A stretch of DNA of 64,000 nt from Pseudomonas sp. SID14000. GTDB lineage: Bacteria; Pseudomonadota; Gammaproteobacteria; Pseudomonadales; Pseudomonadaceae. Made by a program: the position numbers and the translations under genes. Where the stretch lies: positions 62,001 to 126,000 of the forward strand of contig NZ_NFZQ01000012.1 of NCBI RefSeq assembly GCF_002165135.1. The letters are read 5' to 3'. Below, one piece after another: positions 9,299-18,441 of this stretch. The stretch's first letter is position 1. Each line of letters begins with the position of its first letter. A model generated the notes under the pieces. The model made no database searches and was not told the DNA's origin. It was given only the letters and a program-made list of their open reading frames with translations.

Positions 9299-10624
9299 AT
9301 GACCGTGTCCACTGCAATTGCCCGTCTCAACGCTGCTGATCCGGATTTTGTCCGACATCTGGATCATCTGCTGAGCTGGGAAAGTGTGTCCGATGACGCG
9401 GTCAACCAGCGCGTGCTCGACATCATCAAGGCCGTGCGTGAGCGTGGCGATGCGGCATTGGTGGAGTTCACCCAGCGTTTCGATGGTGTCGATGCCAAGT
9501 CGATTGACGACCTGATCCTCGATCGCGCGCGCCTGGAACTGGCCCTGACCCGCATTACCCCGGCCCAGCGTGAAGCCCTGGAAAAGGCCGCCAACCGTGT
9601 GCGCATGTACCACGAGCGGCAGAAGCAGGACTCCTGGCAGTACACCGAAGCCGATGGCACCGTGCTCGGCCAGAAGGTTACCCCACTGGACCGTGCCGGC
9701 CTGTATGTGCCGGGTGGCAAGGCGTCGTACCCGTCGTCGGTGCTGATGAACGCTATCCCGGCCAAGGTCGCCGGTGTGACCGAAGTGGTGATGGTGGTGC
9801 CGACCCCGCGTGGCGAGGTTAACGAGCTGGTGCTGGCGGCTGCCTGCATCGCCGGTGTCGACCGTGTGTTCACCGTCGGTGGCGCCCAGGCTGTTGCTGC
9901 GTTGGCCTACGGTACCGAAAGCGTGCCGCAGGTGGACAAGATCGTCGGCCCGGGCAACATCTACGTCGCCACCGCCAAGCGCCACGTGTTCGGTCAGGTG
10001 GGTATCGACATGATCGCCGGCCCGTCGGAAATCCTTGTGGTGTGCGACGGCCAGACCGACCCGGACTGGATCGCCATGGACCTGTTCTCCCAGGCCGAGC
10101 ACGACGAAGATGCCCAGGCCATCCTGGTCAGCCCCGATGCCGCCTTCCTCGACCGCGTTGCCGCCAGCATCGACAAGCTGCTGCCGACCATGGAACGTGC
10201 CGGCATCATCGAGAAGTCGATCAATGGCCGTGGTGCGCTGATCCAGGTGCGTGACATGCAGCAGGCCATGGAAGTGGCCAACCGCATCGCGCCGGAGCAC
10301 CTGGAGCTGTCGGTGGCCGACCCGCAGGCCTGGCTGCCGCACATCCGCCACGCTGGCGCGATCTTCATGGGCCGCCACACCAGCGAAGCGCTGGGCGACT
10401 ACTGCGCCGGCCCTAACCACGTGCTGCCCACCTCAGGCACCGCGCGTTTCTCGTCGCCGCTGGGGGTGTATGACTTCCAGAAGCGTTCGTCGATCATTTT
10501 CTGCTCTGAGCAGGGCGCCTCCGAACTTGGCCACACCGCCTCGGTCCTGGCCCGTGGCGAGTCGCTGACCGCCCACGCCCGCAGCGCTGAATACCGCATC
10601 CTTACCCAAGAGAAGGGGAACTGA
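9299..10624 (+). CDS. hisD: Histidinol dehydrogenase HisD
   Basis: HisD catalyses the last two steps of histidine synthesis, histidinol to histidine, with NAD and zinc. The 441-residue protein shows the family signature region around VDKIVGPGNIYVATAKRHV and IDMIAGPSEILV, the QAEHDEDAQ zinc-ligand segment, and APEHLEL. Its stop is 2 bp before the hisC ATG, so the two are co-transcribed. A 134-bp gap separates it from hisG. Confidence 0.98.
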   Translation: MTVSTAIARLNAADPDFVRHLDHLLSWESVSDDAVNQRVLDIIKAVRERGDAALVEFTQRFDGVDAKSIDDLILDRARLELALTRITPAQREALEKAANRVRMYHERQKQDSWQYTEADGTVLGQKVTPLDRAGLYVPGGKASYPSSVLMNAIPAKVAGVTEVVMVVPTPRGEVNELVLAAACIAGVDRVFTVGGAQAVAALAYGTESVPQVDKIVGPGNIYVATAKRHVFGQVGIDMIAGPSEILVVCDGQTDPDWIAMDLFSQAEHDEDAQAILVSPDAAFLDRVAASIDKLLPTMERAGIIEKSINGRGALIQVRDMQQAMEVANRIAPEHLELSVADPQAWLPHIRHAGAIFMGRHTSEALGDYCAGPNHVLPTSGTARFSSPLGVYDFQKRSSIIFCSEQGASELGHTASVLARGESLTAHARSAEYRILTQEKGN

Positions 10625-10626
10625 GC

Positions 10627-11673
10627 ATGAGTCGATTCTGGAGCCCCTTCGTCAAGGACCTGGTGCCTTACGTACCGGGCGAGCAGCCCAAGCTTGCCCG
10701 CCTGGTCAAGCTGAACACCAACGAAAACCCCTATGGCCCGTCGCCCAAGGCGCTGGAGGCCATGCGCGGCGAGCTGAACGACAACATGCGCCTGTACCCG
10801 GACCCGAACGGTGACCGGCTGAAGCAGGCGGTGGCCGAGTACTACGGCGTGACCCCGACACAAGTATTCGTCGGCAATGGATCGGACGAGGTACTTGCGC
10901 ACATCTTCCACGGTCTGTTCCAGCACGACGCACCGCTGCTGTTCCCGGACGTCAGTTACAGCTTCTACCCGGTCTACTGCGGCCTCTATGGTATTGCCTT
11001 CGAGCAGGTGGCGCTGGATGAGCAGTTCCAGATCCGTATCGAGGACTACAACAAGCCCAACGCCGGTATCATCTTCCCCAACCCCAACGCGCCGACCGGC
11101 TGCCTGATGCCGCTGCAGGCGGTGGAGCAGTTGCTGCAGGCCAACCGTGATTCGGTGGTGGTGGTCGATGAAGCCTACATCGATTTCGGTGGCGAAACGG
11201 CCATCAGCCTGGTGGACCGCTACGATAACCTGTTGGTCACACAGACCCTGTCCAAGTCGCGCTCGCTGGCCGGGCTGCGGGTTGGCCTGGCGGTGGGGCA
11301 CCCGGACCTGATCGAGGCGCTGGAGCGGATCAAGAACAGCTTCAACTCCTACCCGCTGGACCGTGCGGCGATCGTTGGTGCAGCTGTGGCGTTCGAGGAC
11401 CGCGAGTACTTCGAGGAGACCTGCCGCAAGGTGATCGACAGCCGCGAGGTATTGGTCGGGCAACTGCGGGCGAAGGGCTTCGAAGTACTGCCGTCGGCGG
11501 CCAACTTCATCTTCGCCCGCCATCCGCAGCAGGATGCCGGTGAGCTGGCTGCGCGCCTGCGTGAGCAGGGTGTAATCGTGCGCCACTTCAAGCAGCCACG
11601 TATTGCCCAGTTCCTGCGCATCACCATCGGCACGCCAGAGATGAACCAGGCGCTGCTCGATGCGTTGAACTGA
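10627..11673 (+). CDS. hisC: Histidinol-phosphate aminotransferase HisC
   Basis: This fold-type I PLP enzyme converts imidazole-acetol phosphate to histidinol phosphate. The 348-residue protein contains LNTNENPYGPSP near the N-terminus, VVVDEAYIDF, and the PLP-lysine motif TLSKSRSLAGLRVG. It is coupled to hisD (2-bp gap). A strong inverted repeat follows it and may terminate transcription. Confidence 0.97.
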   Translation: MSRFWSPFVKDLVPYVPGEQPKLARLVKLNTNENPYGPSPKALEAMRGELNDNMRLYPDPNGDRLKQAVAEYYGVTPTQVFVGNGSDEVLAHIFHGLFQHDAPLLFPDVSYSFYPVYCGLYGIAFEQVALDEQFQIRIEDYNKPNAGIIFPNPNAPTGCLMPLQAVEQLLQANRDSVVVVDEAYIDFGGETAISLVDRYDNLLVTQTLSKSRSLAGLRVGLAVGHPDLIEALERIKNSFNSYPLDRAAIVGAAVAFEDREYFEETCRKVIDSREVLVGQLRAKGFEVLPSAANFIFARHPQQDAGELAARLREQGVIVRHFKQPRIAQFLRITIGTPEMNQALLDALN

Positions 11674-11698
11674 CGCCATCCACTACCCTGCGCGGTCC

Positions 11699-11748
11699 TT
11701 GTAGGAGCGGCCTTGTGTCGCGATAGGGCCGCAAGGCCGCTCCTACAA
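11699..11748. repeat. REP inverted repeat after hisC (possible terminator)
   Basis: Perfect 17-bp arms (TTGTAGGAGCGGCCTTG at 11699-11715 and its complement at 11732-11748) flank a 16-nt loop containing TGTCGCGATAGGGC. The distal arm runs into an A-run, so the element may also act as a terminator. It belongs to the TGTAGGAGCGGCCTTGTGTC family repeated at 18.3 kb. Confidence 0.8.
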
Positions 11749-11844
11749 AAAATCGTGCCAGGTTTTAATCGCTGCTCTCTTCAATGACAAACACTTTGCC
11801 GAACGGTATGCTGCGCCAATTCATCGGATGATTGGTTGAGTAGC

Positions 11845-12495
11845 ATGAGTACAGAACTGACCAAGCGTTCCCTTGTCGAACTGGCCGTCGAACGCATGCG
11901 CGAACGCATTGAGCAGGGCGACTGGCAGGTTGGCCAGCGATTGCCGACCGAGCCGGAACTGGCCCTGCAGTTGGGCATCAGCCGTAACACCGTACGCGAG
12001 GCCATGCGTGTGCTGGCGTTCAGTGGCCTGGTGGAGATCCGCCAGGGTGATGGCAGTTACCTGCGCACGGCTCAGGACCCGCTGCAGGCAGTGCAGGCGA
12101 TGTCGCGCTGCACGCCCGAGCAGGCCCGTGAAACCCGGCACATCCTGGAAGCCGAGGCCATCGGCCTGGCCGCACTGCGCCGTACCGATGCCGACCTGCA
12201 AGCGCTGCGTGCTGCCCTGGCCAGTAGTGCCGGGCATTTTCACGGCGATGTCGACGCCTATGTGGCCTGCGACCTGGTCTTTCACCAGCGGTTGGTCGAT
12301 GCCGCTCATAACCCGGCCTTGAGTGAGCTGTACCGGTACTTCTCCGGAGTGGTGGCCGCCGCGTTGCAGCACAACATGGCGACCGTCCCGCGCTGCCAGG
12401 CCACGTTCGACCTGCATGGGCAGATCCTTGCCGCCATCGAGCAACGCGATGCGGAGCGGGCCAAGCGCCTGAGCCGTACCCTTATCGAATCCTGA
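11845..12495 (+). CDS. GntR/FadR-family transcriptional regulator
   Basis: The 216-residue protein has an N-terminal winged helix (MRERIEQGDWQVGQRLPTE, LGISRNTVREAMRVL) and a C-terminal all-helical FCD ligand domain (residues about 90-210), so it is in the FadR subfamily. It lies 13 bp upstream of a CynX-type exporter on the same strand and probably controls it. I chose the ATG at 11845 over an upstream TTG at 11836; no strong ribosome site favours either. The ligand cannot be deduced. Confidence 0.85.
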   Translation: MSTELTKRSLVELAVERMRERIEQGDWQVGQRLPTEPELALQLGISRNTVREAMRVLAFSGLVEIRQGDGSYLRTAQDPLQAVQAMSRCTPEQARETRHILEAEAIGLAALRRTDADLQALRAALASSAGHFHGDVDAYVACDLVFHQRLVDAAHNPALSELYRYFSGVVAAALQHNMATVPRCQATFDLHGQILAAIEQRDAERAKRLSRTLIES

Positions 12496-12508
12496 CCCCG
12501 AGAAGGCC

Positions 12509-13789
12509 ATGGCTGAATCAATCACCCGTAATACCCCGCCGAACGAGCGGGACCTCGATGAGTTGCTTATCGACGCCGAAGCTGACGATGAGCAGGTACA
12601 GCAACAGCCTGTGGTGCTGCAGCGGCCCTGGCTGTTGTTGCTCGGCTTGGTGCTGGTGGCATTGAACCTGCGCCCGGCGTTGTCGAGCATGGCGCCGGTG
12701 CTGGGCCAGGTATCCGAAGGCTTGGGCCTGAATGCCTCGCAGGCCGGGTTGCTGACCACCTTGCCGGTGCTATGCCTGGGCCTGTTCGCCCCTCTGGCGC
12801 CGGTGCTGGCGAGGCGCTTCGGTAGTGAACGGGTAGTCCTCGGCATCCTCGTCACCCTGGCGTTGGGCATCGTGCTGCGTAGCACTCTGGGGACCGCCGG
12901 GGTGTTCCTTGGCAGCCTTGTGGCGGGGGCCAGCATCGGCATTATCGGCGTGTTGTTGCCGGGTATAGTCAAGCGCGACTTCCCACAGCACGCGGGCACG
13001 CTGACCGGCGTGTACACCATGGCGCTGTGCCTGGGTGCTGCCATGGCGGCCGGGGCCACCGTTCCCCTGGCCCGACATTTCGACGGCAGTTGGGCGCTGG
13101 GGCTGGGCTTCTGGACGATGCCGGCCTTGCTGGCCATGCTGGTGTGGCTGCCGCAGGCCCGGCAGGGCCATGGCCTGCACAAGGTAGCCTATCGCGTGCG
13201 TGGCCTGTGGCGCGACCCGCTGGCCTGGCAGGTGACCTTGTACATGGGCCTGCAGTCGTCGCTGGCCTATATCGTCTTTGGTTGGTTGCCATCAATCCTG
13301 ATCGGTCGCGGCCTGAGCCCGACCGAGGCGGGCCTGGTGCTGTCGGGGTCGGTGATCGTGCAGTTGGTCAGCTCACTCAGTGCGCCCTGGCTTGCCACTC
13401 GCGGCAAGGACCAGCGCCTGGCGATCGTTCTGGTGATGCTGACTACCCTGGCCGGCCTGTTCGGTTGCCTGTATGCGCCGCTTTCCGGGCTGTGGGGGTG
13501 GGCGATCGTGCTGGGCCTTGGGCAGGGCGGCACTTTTGCCTTGGCGCTGACCTTGATCGTGCTGCGCTCGAAGGATGCCCATGTGGCGGCAAACCTTTCG
13601 AGCATGGCGCAGGGAGTGGGGTATACGCTGGCGTCGATGGGGCCGCTTGCGGTGGGGCTGGTGCATGACCTGACCGGGGGCTGGGCGGCAGTCGGGTGGA
13701 TTTTTGCCGTGCTGGGGGGAGGCGCCATCGTGTTCGGCCTGGGGGCCGGGCGGGCTTTGCATGTGCAGGTGAGCAGCGAAAAAGTCTGA
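12509..13789 (+). CDS. CynX/NimT-family MFS transporter
   Basis: The 426-residue protein has 12 predicted transmembrane helices and the CynX/NimT feature LNLRPALSSMAPVLGQV at the start of helix 1. The first about 45 residues are a polar cytoplasmic tail. Family members move cyanate, 2-nitroimidazole or similar small molecules. The partner is the FadR-type regulator 13 bp upstream; no cyanase gene is nearby, so cyanate is not specifically supported. An AGAAGG ribosome site precedes the ATG. Confidence 0.85.
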   Translation: MAESITRNTPPNERDLDELLIDAEADDEQVQQQPVVLQRPWLLLLGLVLVALNLRPALSSMAPVLGQVSEGLGLNASQAGLLTTLPVLCLGLFAPLAPVLARRFGSERVVLGILVTLALGIVLRSTLGTAGVFLGSLVAGASIGIIGVLLPGIVKRDFPQHAGTLTGVYTMALCLGAAMAAGATVPLARHFDGSWALGLGFWTMPALLAMLVWLPQARQGHGLHKVAYRVRGLWRDPLAWQVTLYMGLQSSLAYIVFGWLPSILIGRGLSPTEAGLVLSGSVIVQLVSSLSAPWLATRGKDQRLAIVLVMLTTLAGLFGCLYAPLSGLWGWAIVLGLGQGGTFALALTLIVLRSKDAHVAANLSSMAQGVGYTLASMGPLAVGLVHDLTGGWAAVGWIFAVLGGGAIVFGLGAGRALHVQVSSEKV

Positions 13790-13886
13790 AGCTGATATTG
13801 GCTGTGCCGGCCATTTCGCCGGTACTGGCATAAGCAACCGGGGCAGATTATCGTGCTGTTTTGACCCCCAGGACGGACCAGCCCCC

Positions 13887-14372
13887 ATGAGCGACGCCAA
13901 CCGCGACCTGATCACCCGTTTCTACCAGGCCTTCCAGCGCCTGGACGCCGAGGCCATGGTCGCCTGCTACAGCGACGATATCGTCTTCAGCGACCCGGTC
14001 TTCGGCACCCTGCGCGGCAAGGATGCAGGCGACATGTGGCGGATGCTCACCAGCCGTGCCAAGGACTTCACCCTGACATTCGATAACGTCCGCGCTGACG
14101 AGCACAGTGGTGGAGCGCATTGGGTGGTCACCTACCTGTTCAGCCAGACCGGCCGCACCGTGGTCAACGATATCCAGGCGCGCTTCGTGATCCGTGACGG
14201 GCTGATCTGCCAGCACGATGACCACTTCGACTTGTGGCGCTGGACGCGGCAGGCGCTGGGAGTGCCTGGCATGCTGCTGGGCTGGTCGCCGCTGGTGCAG
14301 AACAAGGTACGCCAGCAGGCATTCAAAGGCCTGCGGGCATACCAGCATGCTCAAGGCAGCGCTACCGCCTGA
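13887..14372 (+). CDS. NTF2-like (SnoaL) family protein
   Basis: The 161-residue protein fits the small cone-shaped NTF2-like fold: LITRFYQAFQRLDAEAMVACY at the N-terminus, then DDIVFSDPVFGTLRGKDAG and a beta-rich C-terminal half. Such proteins may be enzymes, ligand binders or of unknown role; no catalytic assignment is justified. Its 3' end overlaps the convergent minus-strand gene by 22 bp. Confidence 0.75.
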   Translation: MSDANRDLITRFYQAFQRLDAEAMVACYSDDIVFSDPVFGTLRGKDAGDMWRMLTSRAKDFTLTFDNVRADEHSGGAHWVVTYLFSQTGRTVVNDIQARFVIRDGLICQHDDHFDLWRWTRQALGVPGMLLGWSPLVQNKVRQQAFKGLRAYQHAQGSATA

Positions 14373-15223
14373 TCACTCTCGTGATAACTGAAGGCGGCGC
14401 GTTCATCGAGGTCGTTCGGTAGGCGGATACGGATGACAGGTATGAATGTGCCGTTGGTCCTGTGCCAATCCTGCTGATCAGCCTGAGCTTGTTGCAATGC
14501 GCCGTAAGCGCCTTCGACATGGAAGAACGACTGGATTGGCAGCCTGCTGGACTGCTCTTCGTCCCACGCACCGATCACCACTTCGTTCCACGGGAAAGGT
14601 AGTTCAGGTGCAAACAACTGTTTGGCACGTACGCTCTGGTAGAAGGCTTCAGCCCGCTCAGGAACCCGCGCCCGACGGATATCGAATGCACACTGGGCCT
14701 TGTAGTCGCCGCTCTGCCGGAAGCGCTCCATCCACTGCTCGGCAGTGAGTACCCCCTGTTCATGGCAGGCCGCTTCGGTTGCGGCCGTCTGCCGGTTGTC
14801 GCCGCAACCGCGGTTGTCACGCTCCCAGGTATCACCGTCAGTGGGCCAGGCGCATAGCATTTCGTAGCGCAAGCTCTCTTTCGGGCGTTGCAGCAGCGGG
14901 TACAGGGTAAAGCCGCTACGGCCGTCGGCAGCCAGCTGCGTGGTGGGAATGTCGGCGCGCAGGTAAGAGAACGATACGCCGCCTTTGTCCTTGCTGTTCT
15001 GGCTATGATGCCAGGAGTGATAAAGCGGTGAAGGTCTGGTTGACCTTAGTAAAACGCCCGAACAGGCGTGGGCAGGTACCGCGTTGCCCGGGCAATGCGC
15101 GGGCGTGGAATCGTAGTTTTTCTGCAACTGCTCGGCGGTCCGGGCGCCGATGGAGGCCTGGGCGGTGGATACGCCGGCCAATAGGGCAGCGGCAAGCAAG
15201 GTGCGGGATACTGAAGTGAGCAT
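14351..15223 (-). CDS. Secreted protein, possibly halovibrin (HvnA)-like
   Basis: The 290-residue product starts at MLTSVSRTLLAAALLAG with a typical Sec signal peptide ending near TAQA. The mature part contains CSGVLLRSTRPSPLYHSWHH, GGVSFSYLRADI and several Cys residues that may pair in the periplasm or outside. From memory this resembles proteins annotated as halovibrin HvnA, which in Vibrio fischeri are secreted NAD glycohydrolases. That link is recall, not a search. It is divergent from the GIY-YIG gene, 37 bp away. Confidence 0.6.
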   Translation of the reverse strand: MLTSVSRTLLAAALLAGVSTAQASIGARTAEQLQKNYDSTPAHCPGNAVPAHACSGVLLRSTRPSPLYHSWHHSQNSKDKGGVSFSYLRADIPTTQLAADGRSGFTLYPLLQRPKESLRYEMLCAWPTDGDTWERDNRGCGDNRQTAATEAACHEQGVLTAEQWMERFRQSGDYKAQCAFDIRRARVPERAEAFYQSVRAKQLFAPELPFPWNEVVIGAWDEEQSSRLPIQSFFHVEGAYGALQQAQADQQDWHRTNGTFIPVIRIRLPNDLDERAAFSYHESDQAVALP

Positions 15224-15260
15224 GATGAAGCCCTTTTGGGGTGGGCTCACCAAATTAATG

Positions 15261-15575
15261 ATGGAAAGAGCAGGCGTCGTGAGTGAAAAAGTGCCGGATC
15301 AGGCAGTAAAACCCTGGTATGTCTACTTGGTAAGGGCTGCCAATGGATCGCTGTATTGCGGTATCAGCGATGACCCGCAGCGGCGCTTTCTGGCGCACCA
15401 GAAAGGGCAGGGCGCGCGTTACTTCAAGACCAGCCCGGCCCAGGCGCTGGTGTATGTAGAGCAATGGCCGGACAAGGGCGAAGCATTGCGCCAGGAGCGG
15501 TTGGTGAAGCGGCTGCGCAAGTCGGCGAAGGAGGCGTTGGTGGCCTCCTATGGGGCTGGGTCTTCCGCTATTTAG
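15261..15575 (+). CDS. GIY-YIG nuclease family protein
   Basis: A compact GIY-YIG domain protein of about 104 residues. The hallmark segments are WYVYLVRAANGSLYCGISDD (YVYLV and YCGI stand for GIY-YIG), the Arg in PQRRFLAHQ, and the C-terminal ERLVKRLRKSAKEALV with the conserved Glu. These UPF0213-like proteins are single-domain; their substrate is unknown. The start is uncertain: ATG at 15261 or GTG at 15279, the latter giving 98 residues. Confidence 0.85.
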   Translation: MERAGVVSEKVPDQAVKPWYVYLVRAANGSLYCGISDDPQRRFLAHQKGQGARYFKTSPAQALVYVEQWPDKGEALRQERLVKRLRKSAKEALVASYGAGSSAI

Positions 15576-15598
15576 GGCCGCTTCGCGCCCCAGGGCCA

Positions 15599-16606
15599 TC
15601 AGTCCTTGCGCCGCTTCAACTGGTCCACCAGCGTGGTCGGAAGCCCCTTGATGATCAAGGTCCCTGCCGCTTCGTCATATTCGACCTTGTCCCCAAGCAG
15701 GTGCGCTTCGAAGCTGATCGACAGCCCCTCGGCACGCCCGGTGAAACGGCGGAACTGGTTGAGAGTGCGCTTGTCTGCGGGGATTTCCGGCGACAGGCCG
15801 TAGTCCTTGTTGCGGATGTGGTCGTAGAACGCCTTGGGCCGGTCCTCGTCGATCAGGCTGGACAGCTCTTCCAGCGTGACCGGCTCGCCCAGCTTGGTCT
15901 GGGTAGTAGCGTACTCGACCAGGGTCTGGGTTTTTTCGCGGGCGGACTCTTCTGGCAGGTCTTCGCTCTCGACGAAGTCGCTGAAGGCCTTGAGCAGGGT
16001 GCGGGTTTCGCCCGGGCCGTCGACGCCCTCCTGGCAGCCGATGAAGTCGCGGAAGTAGTCCGAGACTTTCTTGCCGTTCTTGCCCTTGATGAACGAAATG
16101 TACTGTTTGGAGTTCTGGTTGTTCTTCCACTCCGACAGGTTGATGCGCGCGGCCAGGTGCAACTGGCCGAGGTCGAGGTGGCGCGAAGGCATCACGTCGA
16201 GTTCGGCATTCACCGCCACGCCTTCGCTGTGGTGCAGCAGGGCGATCGCCAGGTATTCGGTCATGCCTTGCTGGTAGTGGGCAAACAGGATGTGGCCACC
16301 GGTGGAGAGGTTGGACTCTTCCATCAGCTTCTGCAGGTGCTCCACGGCCACGCGGCTGAAGGCGGTGAAGTCCTTTTCTTCGTCCAGGTACTGCTTCAGC
16401 CAGCCGCTCAGCGGGTAGGCGCCAGACTCGCCGTGGAAAAAGCCCCAGGCCTTGCCTTGCTTGGCGTTGTAGCTGTCATTGAGGTCGGCCAGCAGGTTTT
16501 CGATGGCGTCGGAGGCGGCCAGTTCGGAATCGCGGGCATGCAGCACGGCGGGGCTGCCATCGGGCTTTTTGTCGATCAGGTGAACGATGCAATGACGGAT
16601 TGGCAT
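15599..16606 (-). CDS. Nucleoid-associated protein NdpA/YejK
   Basis: NdpA/YejK is a conserved nucleoid-associated protein of gammaproteobacteria. The 335-residue protein starts at MPIRHCIVHLIDKKPDG, the family N-terminus; the frame extends 7 codons upstream without support. Other conserved stretches are HILFAHYQQGMTEYLAI and KNNQNSKQYISFIKGKNGKK. It is convergent with the GIY-YIG gene and divergent from the HU gene, another nucleoid protein, across a 370-bp region. Confidence 0.93.
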   Translation of the reverse strand: MPIRHCIVHLIDKKPDGSPAVLHARDSELAASDAIENLLADLNDSYNAKQGKAWGFFHGESGAYPLSGWLKQYLDEEKDFTAFSRVAVEHLQKLMEESNLSTGGHILFAHYQQGMTEYLAIALLHHSEGVAVNAELDVMPSRHLDLGQLHLAARINLSEWKNNQNSKQYISFIKGKNGKKVSDYFRDFIGCQEGVDGPGETRTLLKAFSDFVESEDLPEESAREKTQTLVEYATTQTKLGEPVTLEELSSLIDEDRPKAFYDHIRNKDYGLSPEIPADKRTLNQFRRFTGRAEGLSISFEAHLLGDKVEYDEAAGTLIIKGLPTTLVDQLKRRKD

Positions 16607-16976
16607 GGAATTCTCGGCGAGCTGCAAAAGTCGCTCAGTTTACCCTAGACACAAGGTGATGCAGTGGCCGGATGTTGGCAGAAATGCCGGTTGTTCGTTT
16701 TTTGTTCAGATTTGCCCGTTTTCGGCTAAAACCCCCGAAAAACCTGCATTAAATCGAAGTGCGCAGCGGATATTTATCCGTTCCTGTGGTAGCTTTGCGC
16801 GGTCTTGCGCCCCTCGTGTGGCGCATTGCTGGCAGCGTGCTGTCGTCGTGTCGAACCAAACGTCGATTTACGTATCTACATACGCGATTGGCGCGGCCCT
16901 CCACTTTCAGGGGCTGGCCCGATAACGTCGTAGTCCGCTGCATAACCATCGAATTTGATAGGGAAGGAACACCACC
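16607..16976. promoter_or_regulatory. Intergenic region upstream of HU and ndpA
   Basis: This 370-bp stretch contains no supported gene. It must hold divergent promoters for ndpA and the HU gene. An AAGGAAC ribosome site lies just upstream of HU. Short readable frames here lack ribosome sites and family features. Confidence 0.5.
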
Positions 16977-17258
16977 ATGGCATTGACCAAAGACCAACTG
17001 ATTGCCGACATCGCCGAATCGATCGCCGCGCCAAAAGCCACCGCCAAGAACGCTCTGGAGCAACTGGGCCAGATCGTTGCCGACCAACTGGAAAACGGCG
17101 CTGAAATCACTCTGCCAGGCATCGGCAAGCTGAAAGTCGCTGAGCGTCCTGCCCGTACCGGCCGCAACCCTTCGACTGGCGCTGCCATCGAAATCGCTGC
17201 CAAGAAAGTCGTCAAGTTCGTTCCAGCCAAAGTGCTGACCGACGCCATCAACAAGTAA
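16977..17258 (+). CDS. hupN: DNA-binding protein HU (HupN type)
   Basis: A histone-like HU/IHF-family protein that bends DNA non-specifically. The 93-residue product begins MALTKDQLIADIAESIAAPK and has the HU beta-arm signature with conserved GRNPSTGAAIEIAAKKVVKF. The GRNPxTG motif and lack of IHF-specific features favour HU; gene order next to rlmF and valS fits P. putida hupN. A rho-independent terminator follows 20 bp downstream. Confidence 0.95.
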   Translation: MALTKDQLIADIAESIAAPKATAKNALEQLGQIVADQLENGAEITLPGIGKLKVAERPARTGRNPSTGAAIEIAAKKVVKFVPAKVLTDAINK

Positions 17259-17276
17259 TTGTTGAAGCTTTGACGA

Positions 17277-17310
17277 AACCGCGCCCGGCTTGCCCGGGCG
17301 CGGTTTTTTC
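17277..17310 (+). terminator. Terminator after HU gene
   Basis: CCGCGCCCGG and CCGGGCGCGG form a GC-rich stem with a short CTTG-type loop, followed by TTTTTT. It lies between the convergent HU and rlmF genes; the opposite strand lacks a long T-run, so it mainly serves HU. Confidence 0.9.
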
Positions 17311-18262
17311 ATGCCTGGGATTTACGCCGGGCGTGCCAGGCCTGGCGCGCGGCGTCGTCGTGGAAACTCCAGGCGACCATGCGGCTTTGCTTCTGCCCCT
17401 GGCCCATTTCACTGATGCGCACGGCCTTGGCGCCCGCTTTCTTGAGCGCGGCCTCGATCCCCGGCAGATTGCTGGCCTTGGACACCAGGCTGGTGAACCA
17501 CAGTACCTGCTCGGCGTACTGCACGCTTTCGCTGACCAGTTGAGTGACAAAGCGGATCTCGCCACCTTCGCACCACAGTTCATTGTTCTGGCCACCGAAG
17601 TTGAGCACCGGCAGCTTGCGCTTGGGGTCCTGCTTGCCGAGGTTCTTCCACTTGCGTTGGCTGCCACGGGTGGCTTCGTCGCGTGAGGCATGGAAGGGCG
17701 GGTTGCACAGGGTCAGGTCGAAGCGTTCGTCCTCCTGCAGCAGGCCGCTGAGGATGTGCGCACGATTGGCCTGCTGGCGCAGGGTGATGGCCTTGCCCAG
17801 GCCGTTGGCCTGGACGATGGCTTTGGCCGAAGCCAGGGCCACGGGGTCGATGTCCGAACCCAGGAAGCGCCAGCGGTAGTCGCTGTGGCCCAACAGCGGG
17901 TAGATACAGTTGGCGCCCACGCCGATGTCCAGCGCGCGCACCTGGGCGCCCTTGGGGATCTCGCCGGCATTGTCGTCGCCCAGCAGGTCGGCGGCCACGT
18001 GGATGTAGTCGGCGCGGCCGGGAATCGGCGGGCACAGGTAATCGGCGGGAATGTCCCAGTGCTGGATGCCGTACTGGGCCTTGAGCAAGGCACGGTTGAA
18101 CACTCGCACGGCTTCGGGGTTGGCGAAGTCGATGCTGGGTTTGCCGTGGGGGTTGGTGATGGTGAAGCGCGCCAGGTCAGGGTGGGCCTTGATCAGGCTG
18201 GGGAAGTCGTAGCGGCCCTGGTGGCGGTTGCGCGGGTGCAGGGTGGGTTTGTTCGGGGTCAT
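17309..18262 (-). CDS. rlmF: 23S rRNA (adenine1618-N6)-methyltransferase RlmF
   Basis: RlmF methylates A1618 of 23S rRNA with S-adenosylmethionine. The 317-residue protein starts at MTPNKPTLHPRNRHQGRYDF; the frame extends upstream through a REPIN and is not coding there. It has the SAM loop LDIGVGANCIYPLLG and the N6-adenine motif NPPFH. The family opening HPRNRHQGRYDF is characteristic. It is convergent with the HU gene. Confidence 0.94.
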   Translation of the reverse strand: MTPNKPTLHPRNRHQGRYDFPSLIKAHPDLARFTITNPHGKPSIDFANPEAVRVFNRALLKAQYGIQHWDIPADYLCPPIPGRADYIHVAADLLGDDNAGEIPKGAQVRALDIGVGANCIYPLLGHSDYRWRFLGSDIDPVALASAKAIVQANGLGKAITLRQQANRAHILSGLLQEDERFDLTLCNPPFHASRDEATRGSQRKWKNLGKQDPKRKLPVLNFGGQNNELWCEGGEIRFVTQLVSESVQYAEQVLWFTSLVSKASNLPGIEAALKKAGAKAVRISEMGQGQKQSRMVAWSFHDDAARQAWHARRKSQA

Positions 18263-18317
18263 GGCAGTGTCCAGCCCTATACGAGCGGTGGCTGATAGAG
18301 CCTGGGGCTGCTTTGCA

Positions 18318-18410
18318 GCCCTTTCGCGACACAAGGCCGCTCCTACAGGATAGCGGCGCCCTTCAGATCGGCGCCGTCCCTGTAGGAGCGGCCTTGTGTC
18401 GCGAAAGGGC
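18318..18410. repeat. REPIN, 32-bp perfect inverted arms
   Basis: The arm at 18318-18349 (starting GCCCTTTCGCGACACAAGG) is exactly complementary to 18379-18410. The 29-nt centre also contains GGCGCC palindromes. It sits between rlmF and valS and belongs to the TGTAGGAGCGGCCTTG family. No RAYT transposase gene is in the window. Confidence 0.9.
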
Positions 18411-18441
18411 CGCATAGCGGCCCCAGCTTTTTCTCTAGTGA

